A stretch of 64,000 bases of DNA from Helicobacter mustelae (lineage in GTDB: Bacteria; Campylobacterota; Campylobacteria; Campylobacterales; Helicobacteraceae). The stretch spans positions 868,001 to 932,000 of the forward strand of contig NZ_LS483446.1 of assembly GCF_900476215.1 (NCBI RefSeq), written 5' to 3'. The notes under the pieces were generated by a model. That model was not told the origin of the DNA. It saw only the letters and a list, made by a program, of their open reading frames with translations, and ran no database searches. Positions 47,348-55,506 of this stretch are shown one piece after another (within the stretch, counting starts at the first letter, position 1; each line of letters starts with the position of its first letter). Position numbers and translations under genes: made by a program.

Positions 47348-47509
47348 ACCCGGGATTGGGATGTTTGGGTTTTTATCCCGCGTGGATATAGCCCTTTTAG
47401 TTATGGATAGGAGTATCTTTTGGATGAGGGCTTTGGTGCAATCAAACAAAAAAAAAGCCATAAACTTTGGCCTTGAGATGGATTGGAGATTTTCATAGAA
47501 GGAGAGGTA

Positions 47510-48031
47510 ATGCAGGGCCCTTTTGCGCTTTCTAGATGGATGGAAACATTTCATAATTACCCCTTGTTTTTATCTGGTTATTTCTACACATTGATTTTGA
47601 GCGCAATCGCCATTGCTTTGGCTCTAGCTCTGGGATCTTTGAGCGGCCTAATGGCCACATCCAAGAAAAAGCCCTTAAGGCTAGCCTCTAGAATCTATGT
47701 GGAATTTTTTCAAAATACCCCACTTCTCACTATCATATTTTTCTTGTATTTTGTCATCCCCACGATTGGAGTGACTCTCTCGCCTTTCATGATAGGCATC
47801 TTTGGCGTTGGTGTGTATCATGGGGCTTATATGAGCGAGGTGGTGCGCAGCGGGATCCAATCCGTGCCAAAGGGTCAATTTGAAGCAGCGCAGTCTCAGG
47901 GCTTTTCTTTGGCACAGACGCTTTTTTATATAATCTTCCCTCAATGCTTTAGGAATGTTACGCCCACTCTTTTGTCACAATGCATCACCACCTTTGTTTT
48001 TTGCAATCACAAAAAAGCCCTAACCCTTTAG
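47510..48031 (+). pseudogene. truncated amino-acid ABC permease (GlnP/PEB1 operon type)
   Basis: 173 residues of a polar amino-acid permease: the helix GYFYTLILSAIAIALALALGSLSGLM, VEFFQNTPLLTIIFFLYFVIP (the substrate-gating QNTPLL block) and the ATPase-docking EAAQSQGFSLAQTLFYIIFPQCFRN. The last helix and loop found in 210-250 residue relatives are missing: after LLSQCITT the frame runs 11 residues through the A/C-rich 3' end of the opposing porin gene to a stop at 48031. ATG 47510 has AAGGAG 5 bases upstream. No second permease gene follows. An A9 run precedes it (about 47448-47456). Confidence 0.8.
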
Positions 48032-50649
48032 AAGTGATAGCGCAAGAGGAAGGAGAAGTAACTGCGGTCAGGATGGATAGTGCGGGGCAGGGTGAGAACC
48101 TGGCCTTGTGCATTCATGCCCCCCAGCGAGTATCCCGCAAAAATCGTGTCGCGGAAATACTGCAGTTTCAAATATACATGCCAATTTCTCGTGATAGCAT
48201 GCTCTAACTGCAATCCCACTGTTTGGGCATCGCCCCTAGGGCTTTTGGTCACACGTGCATCGACTTTGAGATCAAAATATTTGTGATGAAAGGTGGTGTA
48301 GATGAGGCCAGTGAGTGCATTGGCAGCCACGACATTGGTCAATGCATCCGTATCATACAAGCTCCCCTCCCAAACGTCCATTTTTATGGGGTTCCCATAG
48401 ATTCCCAGACGCCCATTGGCATCACCAAAATTTTTGTAAATACTTCCACCAAAAGAGAACTTATCTCTAAAGAAAAATTCCTGATCCACATAGAGGGTCT
48501 GGGCGGTTTTTTCTAGCTGTGCACCAAAGCCAATCACATCCCTTCCCAGCTTTCCCTGATTGAAAACAAAAAGGCCAATAGCCGTGGTTTTGGCACTCCA
48601 ATTTTTGTCAAAAATATAGTGATAGGCCACCTCAACTTCTGGGATGGTATAGTAATTGGGACTGATATATGTAGCAAACTGTACCTTTGCACCAAAATTT
48701 TGGTATTTCGCTCCTGTAATAAAAAGGCTGTGATTTTGGGTGTAGTATCTGCCATAATCATAAAACCAGCTCGCAGAAACGGATGCACGTGCATCAGAGA
48801 AAAGTGCGAAGATATCGAAATTCGCCGCAGAGACGTGCATCTCAGCACCCTGGGTGTAGCTATCAAAAAAATTATAGCCATCTAGCTCATATCGCCCAGC
48901 TTTCAGGGCAAAATGCTCGCTTTTGAATTCCAAATACGCGTTATTTACGATGACATTGCGTGGCAGATGATTGGGATCTATTCCACTAAATCCATCATAA
49001 AATCCAATATAGCCCACAATTGTAGGAGCAAAGGGCACACCTTTTGCCTGCCACAGCGTACTATTTAAGATGACGCCATTGGTGCTCACACCAAATTTTA
49101 TAGAAAGATAGTCATTAAAGGCATAGGATACATTACCTTGTAAAAATACTGTGCTATAGGAATCTGTGGGATATTTGAGCTTTTCTGGATCATAATGGAT
49201 GTTATTAAAGCCAAGCTTACCAAAGATTTCCAATTCACCATCATAGCGAAGGTCAGAGAATCGAAAAGGCTTCCAAAATGGCTTTTTTGGCGGCGCTTTA
49301 GGAAGTACCACTGGAGTGGTGACTCCCTTGGTTTTTTTATCCTCTTCTTTTTTGTGTTCCTCTTTTTTGGATTCTTTGGACTCTTTTTTACCCTCCTCCT
49401 TTTTGGACTCTTTGGGCTCTTCTTTTTTGATTTCTTTTAGCATCTCTTTGAGGATTTCTTTTTTGGCCTGCGTCTCTGGGCTAGGAGCTTTTTTTCGCCC
49501 CTTGGTCTTGGGAGCGGGCGCATCAGCGGCTTTTTGGATGGCCTCTGGGATGATTTCTTTTAGCTGCTCTTTTACTTGTTCTTTGATATGCTCACTAAGC
49601 TGCTCTTTGAGTTGTTCTTTTAGCTGCTCTTTTACTTGTTCTTTAATCTCGGTGTTTTCTGGCTCCTTTTCTGGTTCTTTATTGATTTCTTTGGAAGTGG
49701 GAGCCTTGCGGAAATCTAGGAATCTGGATGAAGAGGTGGTCTCTTCAATTTTTTCTTTTTTCTCTACTTCTGGAGATTTTTCCTCTGTTTTAGCAGCTGT
49801 GCTAGCTGGGTTTTCTTCAGATTTTTTCTCCTCCTGTGTGTTTGGAGTGCTAGCTGGGGTGGTGGGTGTTATGGGTGCAGCCTGGGTATTTTGCTCTAGA
49901 TTTTGTGCTTTTGTTTTCTCCTCCTGTGTGTTTGGAGTGCTAGCTGGGGTGGTGCTTGGCGTGCTAGGGTTTGGGGGCTGTGCTTTTTTATCTACTTCTG
50001 GGATGATTTCTTTGAGTTGCTCTTTTAGCTGTTCTTTTACCTGTTCTTTGATTTGATCTTTGAGTTCTTTTTTTTGTTCATCTGGGGGAGGGGGAGGGGT
50101 TTTTGGAGTTTGCTCAACCTCTTCTTCGATGGTTTGGGTGGGTTTTACATCCTTAGAAGTGGGATCCTGACGGAAGTTAAGAAATCTTGATGCAGAGGTG
50201 GCATCTTCAATCTCAATGGTTTTTTGCTCAATGGATTCCTTTGGTTTTGCTTGGTTTGTAGCCGCTGTATTTTGTGATGCGTTGTCTGCTTTGGTAGCTG
50301 CATTTGTGGCAGGGGCTGTTGCTGTGTCTTTTGAGCTGGTATCAGGAGGATTTTGAGGAGCTATGGCATCTTTGGTAGAGATTTCTTTTGAGTGCTTTTT
50401 TTCTGCCTCTTTCCCCTGCGTGTTTTTTGGCTCATTTGCCTGATGCTTTGGCTTTTTTGCTTCAGTGGAGGATTTAGCAGAGGAATCTTTGCTAGTCTTG
50501 AGAGAGGGGCTAGTTTCATCCTTTGTAGGCGAGTTTTGAGAGGATTTCTCAACAGAAGAAATTGATTTTGTGGCTTCTTTTGAAGGGATTTCATTAGCCA
50601 ATACAACAGATCCGAAAAACAATCCCAAACACCAATAAGCTTTTTTCAT
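48028..50649 (-). CDS. Hof-family outer-membrane porin with long repetitive extension
   Basis: A protein of 873 residues. After signal peptide MKKAYWCLGLFFGSVVLA come about 445 residues of low complexity: S/T/K/A-rich to about 140, then two modules about 157 residues apart, each with a SRFLxFR block (about 151 and 308) and a run of KEQVKEQLKEQLKEIIPE type heptads, separated by P/T-rich linkers (PPPPP, TTPASTPNTQEE), then an E/K-rich stretch. From about 465 a beta-barrel begins (RYDGELEIFGKLGFNNIHY) and ends with the outer-membrane C-terminal signature FSFLLRYHF. The barrel resembles H. pylori Hof proteins (HofH, HP1167, also next to glutamine-transport genes). The extension is probably a periplasmic coiled coil; its role is unknown. 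Confidence 0.85.
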   Translation of the reverse strand: MKKAYWCLGLFFGSVVLANEIPSKEATKSISSVEKSSQNSPTKDETSPSLKTSKDSSAKSSTEAKKPKHQANEPKNTQGKEAEKKHSKEISTKDAIAPQNPPDTSSKDTATAPATNAATKADNASQNTAATNQAKPKESIEQKTIEIEDATSASRFLNFRQDPTSKDVKPTQTIEEEVEQTPKTPPPPPDEQKKELKDQIKEQVKEQLKEQLKEIIPEVDKKAQPPNPSTPSTTPASTPNTQEEKTKAQNLEQNTQAAPITPTTPASTPNTQEEKKSEENPASTAAKTEEKSPEVEKKEKIEETTSSSRFLDFRKAPTSKEINKEPEKEPENTEIKEQVKEQLKEQLKEQLSEHIKEQVKEQLKEIIPEAIQKAADAPAPKTKGRKKAPSPETQAKKEILKEMLKEIKKEEPKESKKEEGKKESKESKKEEHKKEEDKKTKGVTTPVVLPKAPPKKPFWKPFRFSDLRYDGELEIFGKLGFNNIHYDPEKLKYPTDSYSTVFLQGNVSYAFNDYLSIKFGVSTNGVILNSTLWQAKGVPFAPTIVGYIGFYDGFSGIDPNHLPRNVIVNNAYLEFKSEHFALKAGRYELDGYNFFDSYTQGAEMHVSAANFDIFALFSDARASVSASWFYDYGRYYTQNHSLFITGAKYQNFGAKVQFATYISPNYYTIPEVEVAYHYIFDKNWSAKTTAIGLFVFNQGKLGRDVIGFGAQLEKTAQTLYVDQEFFFRDKFSFGGSIYKNFGDANGRLGIYGNPIKMDVWEGSLYDTDALTNVVAANALTGLIYTTFHHKYFDLKVDARVTKSPRGDAQTVGLQLEHAITRNWHVYLKLQYFRDTIFAGYSLGGMNAQGQVLTLPRTIHPDRSYFSFLLRYHF
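49824..49954. repeat. 41-bp direct repeat in the porin extension
   Basis: The 41 bases at 49824-49864 recur exactly at 49914-49954, 90 bases apart, encoding the duplicated TTPASTPNTQEEK linker. More diverged repeats of the KEQVKEQLKEQ codons lie at 49545-49665 and 49995-50065. The 90-base period keeps the frame, so copy number can vary without loss of the protein. Confidence 0.93.
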
Positions 50650-50746
50650 GGAAACACCTCTGGGAGATTCTAGGAGCTAGCTCTAATTACTGTGGAAAAC
50701 CCCCTGCCACAATATGCCAATTCGGATTTACAAAAAGTAAAACGAA

Positions 50747-50752
50747 ATTATA
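50747..50752 (-). promoter_or_regulatory. -10 box of the porin gene
   Basis: The minus strand reads ATATTATAATTTCG within a very A/T-rich stretch, giving a leader of about 90 bases before the ATG at 50649. Confidence 0.5.
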
Positions 50753-50814
50753 ATATAAAATAGAAATATTTCTTCAAAAATATCACAAAACTTTAATAAA
50801 TTTTCCAAAATCTT

Positions 50815-51912
50815 CTACTTTTCTCTGCATTGGAGAAAGATTTGGATTTCTTGATGCAGTGTAAAAATTTCTTGCAAAGAATTTGGGGTTTGAGACGCAA
50901 AATGCTCAAGCACAGATAAAATCCCTCTAGAAATCTCACCAAAGCAGATGCTTTGCTCCAAAAATGCTACTACCAGAATATCATTAGCACTATTTAGCGC
51001 TGCTCCAAGCCTTGGATTTTGCAAAATCATTTCGCGTGCCTCCCAGATGGGATAGCGTAGGGGAGAGATTTCTTCAAATGCAATGGCTTTGAGACTGCAA
51101 AAATCTAGCGCAGGGGTGAGACACTCTTGCTTTGCACGAATGGGATTGAGTGCATAGGAGATGGGCAATGCCATATCAGGATTTGCAAAATGCGCGATAG
51201 AGGAGCCATCCTTAAAGCTCACAATCGCATGGACAATGGAGCTGCGCTCAATCAACGCATCCAGATTCTCTATCCCAAAGAGCCATTTTGCCTCGAGTAA
51301 TTCAAAAAGCTTATTGACCATCGTGGCAGAATCAATGGTGATTTTATTTCCCATTTTCCAGTTGGGATGACACAGGGCGTCTTCTGGTTTTTTTGTGGCA
51401 ATGTCTTGTATGGGAGTGTCGCGAAATGCCCCTCCGCTTGCGGTGATACAAAGCTTTTGAATGCTGTGCCTGGGATGCGTGCTTAAAAGATACCAAATCC
51501 CAAAATGCTCGCTATCCACTGGGATGATGGGATAATCTTGCAATAGCCAACCCCCGCTTACCAGGCTTTCTTTGTTGGCGAGCGCTAGGGTTTTTTTCTG
51601 CTTCTTTGCTTCTAGACTTGGAGCAAGTCCTGATAATCCAACAAGTGCATTTACAACAAGTTTGGAGCAAGAATCTGCAATCGCTTGCAAAATCCCCTCA
51701 TCTCCAAAGAGTACACGCGCACCCAGTGCTTTGAGATTTGTGGCGTCATTTCTGTCTTGGATTACAACGATTTTTGGTCGGTGGATGGCGATTTGCTCAT
51801 TGAGTAGGGGGATGTTCCTCCCCGCGCACAAAACCTCCACCTCAAGATTCCATAATTTTGCGATGCTTAGGGTTTGCACCCCAATGGATCCCGTGCTGCC
51901 TAGTAGTACCAT
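50815..51912 (-). CDS. dxr: 1-deoxy-D-xylulose 5-phosphate reductoisomerase
   Basis: Dxr (IspC) makes 2-C-methyl-D-erythritol 4-phosphate with NADPH and a divalent metal, the first committed step of the DXP isoprenoid pathway. Of 365 residues, the NADPH site is MVLLGSTGSIGVQTL, the metal/substrate site includes ALANKESLVSGG, PVDSEHFGIW and ASGGAFRDTP, and HPNWKMGNKITIDSATMVNK is the most conserved block. It starts 7 bases after cdsA ends and is surely cotranscribed, as in H. pylori HP0215-HP0216. Confidence 0.96.
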   Translation of the reverse strand: MVLLGSTGSIGVQTLSIAKLWNLEVEVLCAGRNIPLLNEQIAIHRPKIVVIQDRNDATNLKALGARVLFGDEGILQAIADSCSKLVVNALVGLSGLAPSLEAKKQKKTLALANKESLVSGGWLLQDYPIIPVDSEHFGIWYLLSTHPRHSIQKLCITASGGAFRDTPIQDIATKKPEDALCHPNWKMGNKITIDSATMVNKLFELLEAKWLFGIENLDALIERSSIVHAIVSFKDGSSIAHFANPDMALPISYALNPIRAKQECLTPALDFCSLKAIAFEEISPLRYPIWEAREMILQNPRLGAALNSANDILVVAFLEQSICFGEISRGILSVLEHFASQTPNSLQEIFTLHQEIQIFLQCREK

Positions 51913-51918
51913 GGAATC

Positions 51919-52713
51919 TTAAAAAAAGCTTGTTTCATAGGTGGGGGAAAAATACAGTAGAAAATGCATGGCAATGGCGCCAAATAAAATCGCATCAAAA
52001 CGATCCAAAATCCCTCCATGCCCTGGCAAAAAACTCCCGCTATCTTTGAGATTCTCCCTGCGCTTGAGATAACTCTCAAACAAATCTCCCAATACTCCAG
52101 AGAGCGCAACAACAAGACTAATAAAAAATGAAACCAAGAAGCCTTGGTGCAAAATCCCAATGCCAAGCAGGCTACCAATGACAACAGAGAAAAAGGTGCC
52201 AATGAGTAGGCCCTCAATGGTTTTTTTTGGAGAGCTTGGGCTTAGGGGGGTTTTGCCAAAGATCCTGCCACCAAAATATGCCGCGCTATCACAGAGTGCA
52301 ATGATGATGACAAGCCAGACAATGGCCTCGATGCCAAAATCTTTGTAAATAGAAAATAGCGTAAGAAATGGCAGGGTAGGGTAGAGGAAGGCAAGAATAT
52401 AGCGCGGGCTAAAGCTCTGTCTATAGGCCAAAATCCCGCTTAGAAGCATTGCACCAAAAATGGCAGATTCCATGGGGTTTTGGTTGAAAAACGCCGAAAT
52501 CCACACCAGGGATGTAAAGACAAAGAGCAAAAAAGACTGCTTGCAGCCTAGCAGCACCAAACTCTCTTTGAGTGCAGCCAGAAGAGTGAGGCCCAAGGTA
52601 GCCCAAATGAGATAGACATTATTAATCCACACCAAAATTACAAAAATCACAAGGAGGATGATCCCTGTGACATAGCGCTTCTTTTCATTCAAAAAGGCAT
52701 TTTTTAGATTCAT
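51919..52713 (-). CDS. cdsA: phosphatidate cytidylyltransferase
   Basis: CdsA makes CDP-diacylglycerol, precursor of all phospholipids, in the inner membrane. The 264-residue protein has about eight helices and the family signature near its end: SYLKRRENLKDSGSFLPGHG followed by GILDRFDAI. CDSAAYFGGRIFGKTPLSPSSPKKTIEG carries the D-x-x-A-Y-x-x-G-x-x-x-G-K active-site pattern. It has its own promoter just behind the upstream dehydrogenase gene. Confidence 0.95.
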   Translation of the reverse strand: MNLKNAFLNEKKRYVTGIILLVIFVILVWINNVYLIWATLGLTLLAALKESLVLLGCKQSFLLFVFTSLVWISAFFNQNPMESAIFGAMLLSGILAYRQSFSPRYILAFLYPTLPFLTLFSIYKDFGIEAIVWLVIIIALCDSAAYFGGRIFGKTPLSPSSPKKTIEGLLIGTFFSVVIGSLLGIGILHQGFLVSFFISLVVALSGVLGDLFESYLKRRENLKDSGSFLPGHGGILDRFDAILFGAIAMHFLLYFSPTYETSFF

Positions 52714-52738
52714 CTGTATCCTTCAATCATAGCTTTCC

Positions 52739-52744
52739 ATTATA
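52739..52744 (-). promoter_or_regulatory. -10 box of cdsA-dxr
   Basis: The minus strand reads GCTATAATGG, a perfect TATAAT 25 bases before the cdsA ATG. An inverted repeat GCAAAG/CTTTGC (52746-52765) overlaps the end of the upstream gene. Confidence 0.6.
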
Positions 52745-52752
52745 GCAAAGCT

Positions 52753-53697
52753 CTATTGCTTTGCTTGTCTGGCTAAAAATTCTTGAATGTTCTCCAAGAC
52801 CTTTTGGACTAAAATTTTGCGGGAATGCTCATATGCCCAAGCAATATGTGGGGTGAGGATCATCTTTGCGTGTAGGGCAGGGTTGAGAAAGGGATGATCT
52901 TTTTTCATGGGTTCACTTGCAAGCACATCTGCACCAAAATACAATTCCCTTTCTAGTAATTCTTTTGCAATATCTGCTTCATTAACGATTCCCCCACGCC
53001 CCACATTAATGAGGATGGATCCATCGCGAATCTTGCAGAGATTTTGGGAGTTTAGGAGATTTTTGCTTTTGTCACTAAGTGGGGCATGAATGGAGATGAT
53101 ATCTGAGCTACTTAGCAAATCTTCCAAATCTTTGTAGGCATATGGGCAATCTTTTTGTGGTTGCTTGCTCACAGAAGCATAGGAGATTTTTGCGCCAAAA
53201 CACTGGGCGATTCTTGCCACTTCCTTGCCAATGCTTCCCAGTCCAATAATCCCCCACTCTTTGCCATCCATTTGCCTAAGCCCCTTGCCAACATGAGTAA
53301 AGATGGAGCTATTGCTCCAGCTTCCAGATTTGCAATAATCATCATAATATCGAGTACGCAAAAGCAAATCAAGCGCAAGGGTCAGAGTATGCTGGGCTAC
53401 GCTCTTTGTGGAGTAATCTGCTACATTTTTGACTTCTATACCGAGTTTTTTGGCGCATTCCACATCAATGATGTCTGTGCCTGTGGCAGTCACTGCGATG
53501 AGCTTGAGGTTAGGGCAGCGCTGCAGAATCTCTGCGCGTAGTTGAGTTTTGTTGGTGATGAGGATTTGCGCATCCTTGATGCGATCATAAAGCTCAGAAT
53601 CTGAGGTGATGGGGTAGGAGAGAAATTCTCCCCACTGTTCCAACAAACTCAAATCCACCTCTCCCAAAGTTTGAGCATCAAGAAGAACAATTTTCAT
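52753..53697 (-). CDS. D-isomer specific 2-hydroxyacid dehydrogenase
   Basis: An NAD(P)-dependent oxidoreductase of about 314 residues. The nucleotide-binding motif is WGIIGLGSIGKEVARIAQCFG (about 150-170); the catalytic Arg lies in LINVGRGGIVNEADIA, the Glu in the ADVLASEPM region and the His in LTPHIAWAYEHS. It resembles H. pylori HP0096 and hydroxypyruvate/glycerate dehydrogenases; the substrate is open. Two in-frame ATG codons start it; the second (53697) has AAGGA at better spacing. Confidence 0.88.
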   Translation of the reverse strand: MKIVLLDAQTLGEVDLSLLEQWGEFLSYPITSDSELYDRIKDAQILITNKTQLRAEILQRCPNLKLIAVTATGTDIIDVECAKKLGIEVKNVADYSTKSVAQHTLTLALDLLLRTRYYDDYCKSGSWSNSSIFTHVGKGLRQMDGKEWGIIGLGSIGKEVARIAQCFGAKISYASVSKQPQKDCPYAYKDLEDLLSSSDIISIHAPLSDKSKNLLNSQNLCKIRDGSILINVGRGGIVNEADIAKELLERELYFGADVLASEPMKKDHPFLNPALHAKMILTPHIAWAYEHSRKILVQKVLENIQEFLARQAKQ

Positions 53698-53756
53698 TTT
53701 CATCCTTTTTTATTTATTTACGCATTTGCCATGCAGGATTTTTTAGGTTATGATTC

Positions 53757-54629
53757 GTGCAAAATATTAGCAAATTTTTTGAGGTTAGAGGTTTGAAACG
53801 AAACAATGTTATTAATATTTTATTAGATTCCATTCCCTTTATTCAACAATTTCAACATCAAGTCATGGTGATAAAATACGGGGGATCTGCGCAAATCAAT
53901 CCCAAACTAAAACTTAATTTTGCCAGAGACATTGTGCTTTTGCGACTTTTAAGCATCAAGGTGGTGATTGTTCATGGTGGAGGCAAGGACATCAATCAAA
54001 TGCTAGATCGCTTAGGGATTCCAAGCGAATTTGCAAATGGTGTGCGCATCACGAGCAAGGAGGCCATGCCCGTGGTAGAAATGGTGCTAAGCGGGAATAT
54101 CAATAAAGAGCTTTGTGATTTTCTCAACGCCCATGGTGCCAAGGCCATCGGGATTAGTGGCAAAGATGGACATTTGTTTTGCGCAGATTCCAAGGACAAT
54201 AATTACACAGGCGAGATTACAAAAGTCAATCCTGAGTTAATTCTCTCACTCCTAGAAGGAGGATTTGTCCCTGTGGTTGCACCTATTGCATATGGAGAAG
54301 GTTTGGGGCATTTGGGATTGAATGTCAATGCAGATTACGTGGCTTGCGAGATCGCAAAGGCACTCAATGCCTCAAAGATCCTTTTCCTCACAGACACCAA
54401 GGGTGTTCTAGATGACAAGGGTGCATTGATCCCAAGCATCAATGAAGAGCTCTTCCTCTCCCTCAAGGAGCAGGGGGTAATCACTGGAGGGATGATTCCA
54501 AAGATCTCTTCTTGTCTAGAATGCGTGAGAAATCATGTCAAAAAAGCCCATATCATCGATGGCAGAATCGAGCACTCTCTCTTGCTAGAGCTTTTTACCA
54601 GCGGGGGGGTTGGCACAGAGATTGTGTGA
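53757..54629 (+). CDS. argB: acetylglutamate kinase
   Basis: ArgB phosphorylates N-acetylglutamate in arginine synthesis. Of 290 residues, MVIKYGGSAQ holds the catalytic Lys, VVIVHGGGKDINQMLDRLGI the nucleotide/substrate loops, then NADYVACEIAKALNASKILFLTDTKGV and GGMIPKISSCLECVRN, all typical. It begins with GTG; a later TTG at about 53793 is possible but would cut into a family-conserved N-terminal helix. It stands alone, so the rest of the pathway must be elsewhere. A G7 run lies near its 3' end (about 54603-54609). Confidence 0.93.
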   Translation: MQNISKFFEVRGLKRNNVINILLDSIPFIQQFQHQVMVIKYGGSAQINPKLKLNFARDIVLLRLLSIKVVIVHGGGKDINQMLDRLGIPSEFANGVRITSKEAMPVVEMVLSGNINKELCDFLNAHGAKAIGISGKDGHLFCADSKDNNYTGEITKVNPELILSLLEGGFVPVVAPIAYGEGLGHLGLNVNADYVACEIAKALNASKILFLTDTKGVLDDKGALIPSINEELFLSLKEQGVITGGMIPKISSCLECVRNHVKKAHIIDGRIEHSLLLELFTSGGVGTEIV

Positions 54630-54985
54630 GTTTCTGGGGATTTTTGGATGTATTTTGAAGCACAAAAAGTGCAGATAAGGGCCTTTGGGCGAGGATAGCA
54701 CAACAACACTCCCTAAATTGGGCGAGGCTTTGTGGCATTGTTGGGATGGGTGCTGCATTATTAGGGGTTTGGCACATAATAATTGAAAAATTGAAAAACA
54801 AATCCCTGAATAAAATTTTGTTGACTAAAGCAAATGTAGCGTATGGATAGGGTATGCGATAAGCGCACAAGGTTGCAGAGGATCTCTGTTGGAAAAATTT
54901 ATTTTAGTGAAAATTACAGTTTTCATAACTTAATTTTACTAAAAAATTAAATCTACAATTTACTCATGAACATGGAATAAGAGAT
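54630..54985. other. gene-free stretch between convergent argB and msrA
   Basis: No supported gene. The right part (54890-54965) is very A/T-rich and holds a perfect inverted repeat TGAAAA-TTACAG-TTTTCA (54908-54925). It resembles an operator in shape but lies at the 3' ends of both flanking genes. Confidence 0.4.
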
Positions 54986-55477
54986 TTAGTCTAAGAGTTC
55001 GCTGGCCTTTGTGATATCGATGTGACAGTAACCACCAGGATTTTTTCCTAGATAATCTTGATGATATTCCTCAGCCACGACAAAATTTCTCAAAGGTTCT
55101 AGCTCAATTTGGATCTTTTTTTGATGCTGTTTTTGAAGCTGCTCTAGGGCGCTAAAGATCCTTGGATAGTGATTGCTGTCTATGTAGTAAATCCCAGTGC
55201 GATATTGGCGCCCATGATCCCCGCCCTGCTTGTTGATGCTGGTGGGGTCAATCACTCTGAAATAATAACCCAAGAGCCTCTCTAAACTTAGCTCTTCTGA
55301 TTCAAAGACAATCCTTATTGTTTCGGCGTGATCGCTTTCATGCAGTTCTTCATAGCTGGTATGCTCACGATTTCCATTTGCATATCCAACAAGCACCTCC
55401 TTGATGCCAGAGATGCGCTTCATATACGCCTCCAATCCCCAAAAGCAACCCCCAGCCAAATAAATTACCTCTCTCAT
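54986..55477 (-). CDS. msrA: peptide methionine-S-sulfoxide reductase MsrA
   Basis: MsrA repairs S-epimers of methionine sulfoxide. GGCFWGLEAYMKRI carries the nucleophilic Cys11; GDHGRQYRTGIYY and EEYHQDYLGKNPGGYCHIDI are family blocks. The protein of 163 residues has only the MsrA domain, unlike the fused MsrAB of H. pylori. It follows ppsA after 29 bases on the same strand and is probably cotranscribed. Confidence 0.96.
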   Translation of the reverse strand: MREVIYLAGGCFWGLEAYMKRISGIKEVLVGYANGNREHTSYEELHESDHAETIRIVFESEELSLERLLGYYFRVIDPTSINKQGGDHGRQYRTGIYYIDSNHYPRIFSALEQLQKQHQKKIQIELEPLRNFVVAEEYHQDYLGKNPGGYCHIDITKASELLD

Positions 55478-55506
55478 TTCTCGCTCCTAATTTTCTATTA
55501 ATTCCA

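Noticed and set aside
49316-50056. A 246-codon plus-strand frame rich in S, F, C and L
   Set aside because: It is antisense to the Lys/Glu-rich coiled-coil region of the porin gene; AAA/GAA codons leave no stops on the other strand. It has no start signal and no family likeness.
49545-50065. CRISPR-like spaced repeats
   Set aside because: The repeats are imperfect, in frame with the porin gene and encode coiled-coil heptads; there are no uniform repeats with unique spacers and no cas genes.
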